From Amphirosellinia nigrospora (taxonomy: Eukaryota; Ascomycota; Sordariomycetes; Xylariales; Xylariaceae), in assembly GCA_004123355.1 (NCBI GenBank), contig SCHM01000002.1, forward strand, positions 1,612,001 through 1,676,000: a DNA stretch of 64,000 nucleotides, read 5' to 3'. Within the stretch, counting starts at the first letter, position 1. Every line of letters begins with the position of its first letter. The notes beneath the pieces were generated by a model, which saw only the letters and a list, made by a program, of their open reading frames with translations, had not been told where the DNA came from and did no database searches. Below are positions 36,602 through 48,800 of this stretch, in pieces. Both the position numbers and the translations under genes were made by a program.

Positions 36602-36947
36602 ATGTATTTTTAAGCTGGGGCATTGGGATACTTGACGTTCACCTATGGCTCATAGGGGTTTTTAATTTTATTACCCCGGAATTGTAGACGGGTTACAAGT
36701 GCGAACTTGCGAATTATGATCTATGTCCGTCAGCCATTCATTAGAAATTGGCACTCGCTATAGAAATACAACGAGTCTTCGTAGCTGCTGATAGTCAAGT
36801 TACTGATTCACTCATAATCAAGACTTAAGAAAGTCATGGTGCCTACGTTGTATCGTCTTACAATAAGGAGAAACTTTCGTCGCAATATATTGAAAAGCAT
36901 CTCACTACCGGTGAATGGATTAGTTCTGCTATTCGGAAGCAACTCGC
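36602..36947. other. Convergent spacer ILV6/OTC
   Basis: This is the 3' flanks of both amino-acid genes. No other feature is seen. Confidence 0.5.
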
Positions 36948-38114
36948 TTAAACTAAATTCCCTTTGTTGGTGACGAAACCTTCTAGAGCAGCTGTAACGC
37001 ATGTTAGTGGCACAATCAGAAAAGGGTTCGAGCGCGCGCGTACCAATAGCGGCCCATAAGCGATTCTCTCCTTCTTGGAACACAAGCGATCGCGGACCGT
37101 ACATAACCTCGTCACTTACTTCCTCGGGGTGACGAGGGAGGCAGTGCATGAACTTCCAGTCGGCCCTAGCTCCACCGCGTTTCGCTAGCTCGTTCGTGAC
37201 TTGGAATCCAGCAAAGGCCTTCAATCGCTTTTGTGTCTCTTCTTCCTGGCCCATGGATATCCAAGTGTCTGTCACGATGACATTTGCGTCCTTAACAGCC
37301 TCCTCTGGAACAGAGTATTCGCTAATAGTGCTGGGGACCCCGCAGTTTTGGCTTGTTCTTTGATGAAAGCCATCATTGTTTCTGGGATGCGGTAGTTCGG
37401 CGGTGTGGCAACAGCGATATCCACGCCGAGCTTAACACAGCCAATGGCCAAGTCAAATAAGACATTGTTCGCGTCTCCGACCCAGGCTACTTTCAGCCGG
37501 TCAGGAACAACACCAGTTGCGTTCACACCGTGCGATGAGAATACTTCGTGAATAGTTAGGAAGTCGGCAATAGTTTGCAGAGGGTGGAAGTCGTTTGAAA
37601 GAGCATTGAGAACCGGCACATCAGAGTGCTTTGCCAGGTTGGCAACGTCGTCATGAGGACCGACACGAGCCACCATGCAAGACGTCATTGACGAGATGAT
37701 TTTAGACGTATCATACAGTGATTCGTTAACCTAAATTCTTATTAGCTTAAATAAGAGAAGCATACACGTCTGTTATTCTCACACCCAGTTGAATGTCATC
37801 TTTCCCCAAAAACATGGGATGTCCTCCATCAATGCGATAGCCGCCTCAGTGGATACGCGAGTACGGGTGCTTCGTTTGCTGAACATCATAGCAACTGTCT
37901 GGCCGAGTAACTTGTTTTTGATTGCCTCGGGTATTTGGCCAGATTTGACGGCCTTTTTGTGAGCAGCGGCATTGAGGATCAATTTTGAGAATTCAGCTGG
38001 GCTAAGGTCGCCGATTGTCATGAGGTGACGGACGCTAGATGGTTCGGTGGAATAGGCCCTTGCCGAAGCATGCTTCAATGTATTCTGGGTGATTCTATGA
38101 ATTGAGGGCCGCAT
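36948..38114 (-). CDS. argB: Ornithine carbamoyltransferase, mitochondrial
   Basis: OTC joins ornithine and carbamoyl phosphate to citrulline in arginine synthesis, in the mitochondrial matrix. Exons are 38114-37783, 37730-37044 and 36991-36948; both introns are 52 bases. The N-terminus [20 protein letters not shown] is a presequence. The carbamoyl-phosphate motif STRTR is at residues 82-86 ([16 protein letters not shown]). The second CP-binding motif is HPLQ, within [17 protein letters not shown]. The ornithine-side motif is [18 protein letters not shown]. The last short exon gives [13 protein letters not shown], as in other fungi. Two single missing bases break the frame, near 37812 (C run in [10 protein letters not shown]) and near 37333. 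With them the length is about 354 residues, the family norm. A TGACTCA lies upstream at 38372-38378. Confidence 0.93.
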
Positions 38115-38900
38115 GTTGAATCCAGTTATAGAAGAGGAGAGCTGTTAAACAAAATTTGGTTGATTATAGAAAGTGGCTTGATGGTCTAAATCTCAGAGGA
38201 GTGGTCTTTTCGTATCAAGTACTTTCTATTTTGGTCATTCGACGATTTGAACTAGAGCATTGAGAAAAGCCGAACCCAAGGATATAAATCGGGTTTAAAC
38301 TAAAACAAAATTATCGATATGACCTTTGAGAGAAAACGCTGTACTGGTTCAATGTAGTTGAAGTAAAGCAGTGACTCACGACGTGAGTTGTGAAATGCAT
38401 CTCCCAATTGACCGCAATGTTATAATCCCTGGCCATGAACTCTATCTTCCTAGGTAGGCACCTATTGTCTGCGAAGATCGGCGTAAGTTACCCACCAGCC
38501 GTGTGCAGCTGTTGGCGATAAGTGGCTTGGAGCTTTCCCTCATAACGCTAATCTATATGTGGTAAGGCTATCAGTTAGAGGATCTAGTAGACCCACATTC
38601 GCTGGATCAAGCCGATGACGACGTGCTTCCCGTCAGCTCCCCATCGTTTAGTTGGCAGTTGATTCTCTCACAATCAACCCAACGGTCCCATACTCCTCTA
38701 TTATTTCATTTATATCTGCGCATCGCCTCGCCGGCCTATTAATATAACCGCCGCCAGTTCTTCGGGCAACTGTGCCTTTGACAACGCCCGCGATAACGGA
38801 ATAGTCACGAACTCTGCCCTCGGACAGAAAGAGCGCTCTCTTCTCTCGAATCATGTTTGTGTGGCTCTAGCTTGTTCCCGCTATTTGATCACCATCCACA
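38115..38900. promoter_or_regulatory. Divergent promoter region OTC/TAG1-like
   Basis: This 786-base region serves OTC to the left and the TAG1-like gene to the right. It has the TGACTCA site listed separately and a GTGAGTTGTG-like partial copy just after it. A 68-codon minus-strand frame at 38648-38854 has no coding support. Confidence 0.45.
38372..38378. promoter_or_regulatory. TGACTCA, Gcn4/CPC1-type site upstream of OTC
   Basis: This is an exact match to the general amino-acid control site, 258 bases before the OTC start. Arginine genes in filamentous fungi are known targets of cross-pathway control. The same caution about chance matches applies. Confidence 0.5.
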
Positions 38901-41697
38901 ATGTCGAACGACGAAGCCTCGCCGTTGCTATCATCGGCGAAGAACGGCACAGGGAAAGACCGAGATTCACACGAGTCCAGCGAATCAACACCACTCCTAA
39001 CCAGCGCTGCCGCAACAGGAGCATACGATGGTGATCGCACCGAGCTTGAGGCAGACAACGTCTCAATACAATCCCATCACAGCCATGCTCTCTCGGCCCA
39101 GAGTACCAACAAGAAGACGAGGAGATGGCCTTCATTTAAGCTATGGGAATACTAGGGGGCGTCGCTCTTGCGATAATCATACTGGCTTTTATTGTACCAG
39201 ATGCTGTCCAAGAGTATGCACAACAAGCTGCTGTCATCGAGCCTACGAGTTTATCTATCGATTCTATTACCGTCGATGGAGTCCGTGCTCGTGTACAAGC
39301 CAATTTTCATCTTGATGGCTCAAGGGTGAAAAACGACCATGTGCGAAGAATTGGCAGGGCCTCTACTTGGGTTGCCAATCAACTGGGGAGCGAGAAGGCC
39401 GAGATTGATGTCTACGTGCCTGACTACGGCAACATACTGCTAGGGTCTGCTGTTATTCCACCATTAGTCGTCAGTCTCAGAGATGGAGTAACAACACAGT
39501 TTGATTTCATTGCGATGTACGGCCCGGCAACGTTGAGGGAATGCGTACGATTGCAAATGACTGGTTAGATGGGAGGCTCGATAAATTGCGTCTAAACGGG
39601 AAGACCGATTTGAATCTCAAGTCGGGTTTTATACCTTGGGACACATGCAATCTCCGAAACGCTGCTTTTTGAAGGTCAATCTCTCTACCGTTCCTTTGCT
39701 ACCCTTTACTTTGGGGAGAAGATGTTCTTCTAGTCTATCAATTACTCTCCAATAGGTTACGTATCTGTATCGAGTATAGACTAATTTTTAAACAGCAAAT
39801 AAGATTCCTGCTATACCACAGTACAATATTACACGCTTCAACGTTAAAGACGGCCCTTTGAAAGGCTCTATGCTCGTTGATATATCGTTATCGGCATTCA
39901 ACGAATTCCCAGTCGAACTTGACATCCCTGAGCTTGCATTTGAGATCATGGTTCCCGGGTGTGCAGACACGGATCCTTTCATTATTGTTGCCGAAGCATC
40001 TACTGGCGAGATCCATGTGAAACCCCTGTCGGATGTCTCTGCGAATGTATACGGAGTCATCCATGAGCTCCCGACTCCTTGACTCAGGTCTGCCCACATT
40101 CATCCTCGTCGCCATTAGATATTTTCCTCAGACAGTACATGCATGGCGACCCTGCTACGTTATTCGTTCGTGGGAGCAGTCGCCGGATGGCGACACTCCT
40201 AAATGGATTGCAGATATTCTAGCAAGCGTTACCATTCCCGTTCCATTCCCTGGGAGGACACTTGACGGTTTTATCAGGGATTTCTCTTTGACCGACGTTC
40301 ATTTTACTTTACCTGATCCATTCGCTGACCCAATGATCCAGCTGCTAGCCCCAAGGTTTCGGGCAACATCTTGGTTACTGCAAGCATTCCATCTGAAATG
40401 AACTTTGGCATCAATGTCACAAATGTGCGAGCGACTGCCGATGTTATATACAAAACTAAGAAAATGGGGGAGCTTAATCTGAGGAAGTGGCAGCATGCTA
40501 ATTCGACGAGGATTGAGGGTAAAGGGGACGATGGGCCTAGTCTGAAGATCGAGTCCCGCATAATCGAGGCCCCTCTCAACATAACGGATAGTGACGTTTT
40601 TTCCGACGTTGTACAAGCGCTTCTATTCGGAAATAAGCCTATCCAACTCGACGTTCACGCTCTTGTTGATGTTAAAGTGGAGACATCACTGGGAGAACTC
40701 ATTTTAAAGGAGGTTCCCGCCGAGGGAAAGATCCCAGTAAAACGTCCGTCCTCGCTGCTTTGATCTAGTCAGTCGCCTCTCGAAGCCGCCATTCGCAAAG
40801 ACTTCTGTCTCGCGGAGGCGTATTCTTATTCCTTTGACGACCTTCATTGATGTGTGATATGCTAACAAATCGATAGCACTTCCCAGAGGCGCGATTAGTA
40901 CAATTAGCCCAAGGTCGGCTCGATAAAAGTTGTGACAGCTCGCCGGGTTCCATCACACTACAAGCTTTGGTCAATGTTACTAATCCTACTCCCTATACCG
41001 CGTATGTTCCATTTGTCAACGTCCATCTTGTTGCCAACGGTTCAACCTTGGGGGATGGCACCGTTCAGAATATCAACATAGTCGCAGGTAATAACACGAA
41101 CTTACTTGTTACTGCGAAATGGAATCCAAGAGATGGAGGCCCACGTAACCGGAAGATTGGGAGGGACCTCGTCTCTCAGTACCTATCCGGTTTTAATGCG
41201 AGCATTACTGTAAAGCCGCATATTAATTCTATCCCCGGTCAGCGTCTCCTTTGCAAAGCGCTCTCACGATTCAATGCGACATTTACTGTGCCTCAGCTCA
41301 GCCTCCCCGGTGATCCGCCTGGTGAAAACTCACATTTCATCAGAGATGCAAGTTTTCACTTCTTATCATCAACTGCCACATTCACGCTCGTATCTCCTTT
41401 ACAATTCAATACATTATATCTGGACTTCGTGAACGCTACTGCCTTATATAACCACACCGAGCCGGTAGGCCGGATCCTTTACGATCTTCCATTCGCAGCG
41501 CCTCCTGGCACTTCTCAGACCCTAGACTTCCCGTTGAGTGGTCCATTGGCTCCGTTGGATATGACGCCGTCCGAAGTGCAATCGGTGGGAAGCTGAAACT
41601 CGACGCCCGTGCCGTTGTTGATGCTCGTCTTGGGAATTGGAAGGAGACATTTTGGTACCAAGGGAAGGGCATTGGTGCGAGTGTGCATCTTACATAA
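38901..41697 (+). CDS. TAG1-like vacuolar membrane protein (DUF3712 type)
   Basis: This resembles the large fungal membrane proteins often labelled pre-rRNA processing proteins and related to yeast Tag1, a vacuolar protein tied to autophagy termination (family recalled, not searched). The N-tail has two acidic dileucine signals, ASPLLSS after DE and STPLLTS after ES, of the kind that sends proteins to the vacuole. One membrane span follows (GGVALAIIILAFIVPDAV), then a long lumenal part with EPTSLSIDSITVDGVRAR, PVELDIPELAFEIMVPGC, DTPKWIADILASVTIPVP, NITDSDVFSDVVQALLFG, FVNVHLVANGSTLGDGTV and HTEPVGRILYDLPFAAPPG, ending WYQGKGIGASVHLT. One intron is clear at 39675-39795. A second may end at a TAG near 40877. 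Several single missing bases (for example near 39137, 39522, 39632, 41550) break the frame. No other fungal family fits better. Confidence 0.8.
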
Positions 41698-43719
41698 ATT
41701 TTATTAACAAATCGGTGTTTATAGAGGTGGCAGGGTAGTTAAAGATCCTCCACATTGGGGGCTGGGCAACCGGGAACTTACTTGTGTGTATATAAGGCTT
41801 AGAACAATAATACCAGGGACTTTACAAGATTAATATCAATGAGACGGAAGACAGCTACCTGCTACTAACAAGCTCAAGTGACAAAAAAGGCTTTTTGAAG
41901 GAGCTGGCTTGGCACCCACTGTCTGGTCACGGGACGCCTCAGCTTATGCTATTATATCCAGGCAGGCTGAACATCTATCCGTCTCTAGTGCGTTGTTGGG
42001 GCTCCAGCAATAGATATATGATGACACACCTGTTGTATTACACCATCGTCCTAGCCAGATAAGCTCGTTGGCTGAGGCGGTGCAGGTAGCAGACCGACTT
42101 TGTCCGAATAGGCTATGGGGTGCCTGGCGTTCTCGGAAACTATTATATAATCTTTGCATTGCCCCGAAACATGCACGTATATACTCCTCGCGGATACTTC
42201 CGTCGTGAACTGGCTTTTAATCTCAATATACAGGCACTGAATGCCGTGTTCTCGTGTCTAACGTAAGACGCCTCGGAGATCTCTAGTTCGTAGCTGACTA
42301 GATCTCCAGGGCGCGGACAGCGCCGGATACCACATGATCCGAAGGTTTCGCACTAATTGGTGGGCAAGGTTGCTGGAAGCGTTGTAACATGAGATCCTCG
42401 CCGGAGGCAGTGTTTGTAAATACTTTTAGGCTTCGATTCATATACATCTATCGAGTTGAACAGGTGAGACCCATCTAGCCCAAGTGACTAGAACCACTAG
42501 GGTGTACGTTCATCCTAGCTTCTTGAGAGCAGTTGATGCGGCTGTCACACAATGCCAGCAGGCTGGGCCTCGTATCTGTATAGACCTAGGTCTCGGACTC
42601 CAACTAGGTGTGTCCAAGTGTAACGTTTGTACGTGGCTTTGGCAATTTAGCTCACCCCGACCTCCGAGACAACGAGAACCACGAGGCAAGAGATTGCAAA
42701 GCTTGTAGGGGATATAGATTAGAAATCTCCGAGTTCGAAAGAGTTGAGGGTTCAGACCTTTTCGGCCCCCTTGGTTTCGTAGTGGATTACTAATAATGAG
42801 AATACTCTTCTAAGCTCTTCAACAGAAGCTCTTGTTTCAACAGTTGGGTACTAGTAGTTACGGATTGGTACACTGCTCTTGTGTAGTGCACAACGATTAT
42901 TAGAATACTCGAAATTAATTGGGATGTGCTGTCCACCTGAAGTTGAAAATAGACCTACAGCGAACAATTGCCTGTACAGGGGTTTCCCCGGACTGCACGC
43001 CTTGCGATGCACGATGAGCTGGGGGTGGGCTCATTTTCTGATTAGCGAGGGTGTAACGTACCGGCAAATATATTGCACATTGGTAAGATTCACGCAGATC
43101 ATTCGACCTGGGTAATTGGTATGACGTACGCAGTTCTAGAATGGGCCATAGGGCATGATACACTCAGCCTCACCCAAGTTTATTTTAGGACTCTAACTAT
43201 AATGCGTCATAGAGCTTGTGGTGGTGTACATCAACTTATCGCGCCTTGGCGGCTGACAGAAGTTGTCTTACTGCTGAAACTCCGGGGATAGGAGCAGTGA
43301 GATTTGAAGAGATAGGGGCTAAACTTATTACTTTCTTAAATTCTTTTCGTTTTCTGAAGACTACGGCTCCAAGAAATAGACAGCAGTATCATGAATGAAA
43401 AATGTGGACAATATTTTGTACTGGTATTTAGAAGAACTGGTTGGCTTTGCAATATCATGTATGCATCAAAGCCAAACCTGATAGGATTCGAATAGATAGC
43501 ACGCATAATACATAGATGTTGGTAATATAGTTCTTACACGATAGGGACTAGCAATGCAGTCAGCGGCCGCTGTCTGCTCATCGTGCTGGAAACAGAATCG
43601 GACCTACTAAACAACTAAGCTTACCGAAATAGCTTCTTCTCAAGTGTAGTACAGTAGCATAACGAAGCGTCAATAACAACGTATAGTGTACATGAATACG
43701 AATTGTTCGACTGAGTGAA
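41698..43719. other. Transition spacer next to the AT-rich block
   Basis: Base composition is still ordinary and there is no supported gene. Short frames of up to 82 codons have no resemblance to known proteins. The switch to the AT-rich block is abrupt, within about 100 bases near 43720. Confidence 0.55.
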
Positions 43720-45243
43720 ATTATGTTGATTTTTTATTTTTTTTTCCTTTTTTAGAAAAGGAAGCATAAAGATAAAGTAGCCGAAAGTGGTTAAAATAAG
43801 CACGTTTTTTTACGCTTTTTCTTTTTTGTTTTTTTTTTTTTTTTTTTTTATATTAATTGCTTATCTTTTTTTTTAAAAAGGTTGTTTTTTTTATAAAGCT
43901 ATAACTGTTTTAATTAAATAGCACTTATAATATTAAAGAATTTTGTATTTTTATATTAATAGCTTGTTTTTTTTTTATTTTTTTTTTTTTTAAATATATT
44001 AATGTTTTATTTTAACTTTAAATAAAAAAACTAGAGTAAGGTTTAATTATTATTATAAAAGCTATTATAAAGTATAAATATAAAAAAAACCTTATAAACT
44101 TAAAAAGTTTATAAATTTTTTCGAATATTAATTAAATTAAATTAAATTAAAAACCTAATATAATTTAATTTAAATAGTTTGTTATAATTATATAATTATT
44201 TATATAATATTAAAAATATTAAGCTTTTAAATATATAAATATATATATATATAGTTTTTTTATTTTTTAATTTTATATTATTTTTTTAATTATTTTTCGA
44301 TAAGTATAAAATAATAATAATAATATTAATAATTAAGCTATTATTAAAAATAAATATTTTATTATTATACTTTAAAAGTTTTTAATAAAGTAATTAATTT
44401 TTTTAGTAAAAATAATTAACGTTTAAATATTTTTATAGCTTTAAATTTAATAGTTAATATTTTATAAATAATAATAATAATATTAGTATATATTTAAACA
44501 ATAATTTTTATAGCAGCTATATTTTATATTTTTAGTATAAAGCCGGCGAAAAAACAATTAGTTAAATAAACTAGCTAAATAAAAATATATTAAAACCGAT
44601 TATAATTAAAAATCTATTATTAAATAATCGATTTTATTATTATAAATAGTTTAAGTTTGTTTTAATTTTTATTTATAAATAGTTATTTTTTATTAAAAAT
44701 ATATATTAATATTTATTTGTTTTATTTTTTAAATATATTTTATATAATAAATAGTTTTAGCTATTATTTAAAATAAGTTTAATTTTACGGTTTTAGTTAA
44801 AATATTAGCTTAAAAAAATAAATTAATATATTTATATATAATTTTAGATTATTATGCTAATTAAGCTTATAAAAAATTAATAAAATAATAAACTTTATTT
44901 TTTTTAATAAATAAAAAAATAAACTTATTATTTAAATTTAGTATTTTTAATATTTATATTAGTTTATATTAGCTAAAATTATTAATATTAATAATATAAA
45001 CGTATAATTAAAAATTAAAAAATATAATTTAAATTTTTAAAATATTTAAGTTTAAAATAAATAATATTTAATAATATTATTATAATAAATAAATATTAAA
45101 ATTTATTTTTTATTAAAAATATTATTAAATAAGTTTAAAAGTTGTTTATATTAATAGTTTTATTTTTAAATAATTATACTATTAAAAATTTAAACTTATA
45201 ATTAATTATATAATATTAAGTATTTTAAAGCGTTTTTAAAAAA

Positions 45244-45255
45244 GGGGGGGGGGGG
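45244..45255 (+). repeat. Run of 12 G in the AT-rich block
   Basis: This is an uninterrupted G run flanked by A runs. GG is not a RIP target, so such runs can survive. Another run of 9 G is at 57581-57589. Confidence 0.8.
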
Positions 45256-45782
45256 AAATAAAAAAAAAAGGTTTATATAACGTTAATTTTAAAAAAAATA
45301 GTTTTTAGTTATTATATAGCTAAAAGTTAAATAAAAACGTTTATTAGTTTTTTAATAAAATAAATTAAAATATTAAAAATTTTTTTAAATAAAAAAAATT
45401 ATTAGTTAATTATAAGTTTTATTATAAGTTTTTATTATATTAAGTTATTTTATAATATAATTTAAATTATATATATTTTAATATAATATTATAATTTAAA
45501 AAAAAAAGCTAGTTTTTAATTTAGCTTTTAATTTAAAAAACTTATTTTATTAGCTAAAAAATTATAAAATATTTATTATTTATTTTTATTATATTATTAT
45601 ATAGATTTTAATTAGTATATAATATAATATTATATAAAGTTTTATATAAAGCTTATAAAATATTATTTTATAAAGCTAAAATAGTTATACGAAGTTTTTA
45701 TAAGTTTTAGAAATAAATATTAAATTAAACTCGAATATTAAAATATTTATTTTATTAGTTATATAAGTTTTTTTTTTCGGTT

Positions 45783-45823
<41 letters not shown>

Positions 45824-48800
45824 TATAAAAAGTTTCGCTAAAAAATTTAAAAATAGCAAAATAAACTATTTAAAAAAGCTAAACTTTATTATAAACTTGT
45901 TTTAAAGTAGTAGTTTATATTTTTTTTTATATATTATATTTTTAAAAATATTATATAGATTATTTTAAAGCTTAGTTATAAAACCTAGCTATAAAAGCTA
46001 TATAGATTTTTAAAAACTTTTAAAAAAACTTAAAAAATAAATATTATTCTAAAGTATTATTATAAACTAAAATATATAATTATATTAGTTAAAATAGTTT
46101 TAATAAAAAACCTAAGAATTTATTTATAAATAAAAAGCTTTAAATAAAGTTATATTAAAATTAAATTATTATAAAAAGCTATTTTTTTAATTTTTAGTTT
46201 ATATATATATAAATTAAATTATATTTTATTTTTTTTTTATAAAAATAGTTTATTACGTAAATATATTTATATATAAATAGTTTATTATAATTAATATTAA
46301 AAAATAATAATTATTAATTTTTAAAAAAAATAATATAGTTTACCGAATTATATTTTATTAGATTAAATTAATAAAAAAAAAAAAAAAATTAAAAAAACTA
46401 ATTTAGTTTATTTATATTATTAAATAAATAAATATTTAAATATTATAATATAATAATATAATTATATAGCTAAAAGTTTATATATTGTTATTTAAATAAA
46501 TAAGCTATATAAGCTTTGTTTATTTATAAATATTAGCTAGTTTTTTATTTAATATATTTATTTTTTATATTTATTTAAGCTTAAAATTTATTATATTTAA
46601 GTTTAATATTTAATATAAAATATAAATATAAAATTATAAAAATAAATAATATTTATAAAATAATTGCTAGCTTTAAATATAAAATATATAAAGCTAAATA
46701 TAGTTAAATATAAAATTAAAACTATATTAATTTAAAAAAAGAATTTTTATTTAATTTATAGTATTTTTTTGCTTTTTTAAGTTTATTATTTTAAAAGTTT
46801 TATTAAATTAAATTATTATAAATTTTAAATTATTTTATATGTTTAGTTTAAAGAACTAATTATTATTTTATAATTAATTTGTTTGTTTAAACTAACGTTT
46901 TATTTTTAACGCTAAAAAAAATTTAAAAGCTAATTTAATTATTAATTTTTTATAGTATATATTTTTTTTATTTATAACTTATATTAACGGGCTTATTTAT
47001 ATAATAGTTTTTTTAAGCTATTTTTAATTTATTTATAGTTTATATAAACGCGCGTTTTATAACGCCCCGTTTTTATAACGTTTTTATATTTTTTTATATT
47101 AATATATTATTTATTTTATTAGTATATTTTTATAATTAGTTTTATTTAGTAATATTTAAAACTAAGCTAAGTTTTTTGTTTTTTTAAAAAATTTTATAAT
47201 TAAACTTATTAAAAAAATAAGCTTAAAGCTTATTTTAACGTATTTAATTTATAAAAAATAAAGTATTTATAATATAAGTTTATTTAAACGTTAATATATT
47301 AGTTTTTTAAAAAAGCGCTAGGTTTTATTATAACTAAATATATAAGTTTATAAAATATTTATTCGATTAATAAAAATTATAAAATTAAAACTAGCAAATT
47401 TTTTATTATTTATATATTATATTTAGCGGCTTATTAAAGCATTATATAGATTTAAAAAACTAAACTTTACTAATAAGCTTAATATAAGTTTATAAGCAAT
47501 AGTTAAACTATTAAAATTAGCGTTTTTGTATTATTTGCTAAAATATATTATTTTAATATTTATAATAATTATTTATTATTTTAAATAAATTTAAATAAAT
47601 TAATTATCGAAAAGTTTATAAAATATATTTATAAAAGTTTTCCGGATATATTTAATTTATATTTATAATAGCCGTTTATTTAATTTTTTTTTAAATATTT
47701 TTTTAACTTGTTTTTAGTTTATAAAAAAAAAAATATTTTAATTTCTATATTTTTTTTTTTTTTTTTTTTCTTAGTACGCTAGTTCTTTTAATATTAATAT
47801 AAATATATAACGTAAGCTTATTTTGCTTTAATAAAATTAATAATAATATTTTATTAATATTTTTAAATATTTTAAATAAAACTATTAATACCGAATAAGC
47901 TAAGCTATTTTTATTAAAATTTATTAGTTATAATATTTTAGCGTTTTTTTTATTTTTAATAAATTTTTAGCTTTATTATTATATTTTAATAATAATTATA
48001 TATTAAGCTAATTTATTTATATATAATAATATATATTAAGTTTATAATTATTTAATAATTAAAAATTAATAAATTAAAACTAACTAATTATTTATTTATT
48101 ATATTTAAAATTATTTATAAAAAAGATTTTTATAACTTTAATAACTAGCTTATAATTTATATATAATTAGTTTTAAAAATACTTTTTTTTATTATTTATA
48201 ATTTAATTATAAAAATATTAATTATTTTTTAAAATTAAAATTATATAAAATAGTTTATTAAAAACAGCTAATATTTTTAACGCTATTATAAAAAAAATAA
48301 ATAAATTTATAATTTACGTTATTATTGTTTTAATAATATATTAGCTATAAAAATATATAACTAATTATATTAAACTTATAATTATTTTATAAAATAATTA
48401 TTATTATTTAAAAACGTTTAAAATAACTAAAAGTAATATTTTTTATATATAATATAAATATAGTTTATTATATTATTATTTATTCGAATTTTATATTTAT
48501 AGTTTTTATACTAGGTTTTTATAAATTTAGTTTATTTAACAGTAATAATAACCGAAGCTTATTATTATTTTATAAACATAATAATTTAATTAATAATAAT
48601 TTAAAAAGTATATTTTATATTTTAACGAATTTTAAATAAAATTTATTACTAAATAAAAAAAATCTTATTAATTAAATTATAATAATTTTTCATTTTATAG
48701 CGGATATAGCGCGCGCTAAATTATAAAAAAAAGTTTTAATAAATATTAAAAAGTTATATAGTTTTTAAATAAATTAAATAATATTAAAATATAATATAAA

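Noticed and set aside
38648-38854. 68-codon minus-strand frame between OTC and the TAG1-like gene
   Set aside because: It lies in the divergent promoter, with no motif or supporting codon bias.
1111-41697. A defence, toxin or secondary-metabolite gene cluster, or a CRISPR array
   Set aside because: The genes are unlinked housekeeping functions, no synthase, transporter or toxin domain was seen, and no regularly spaced palindromic repeats occur.
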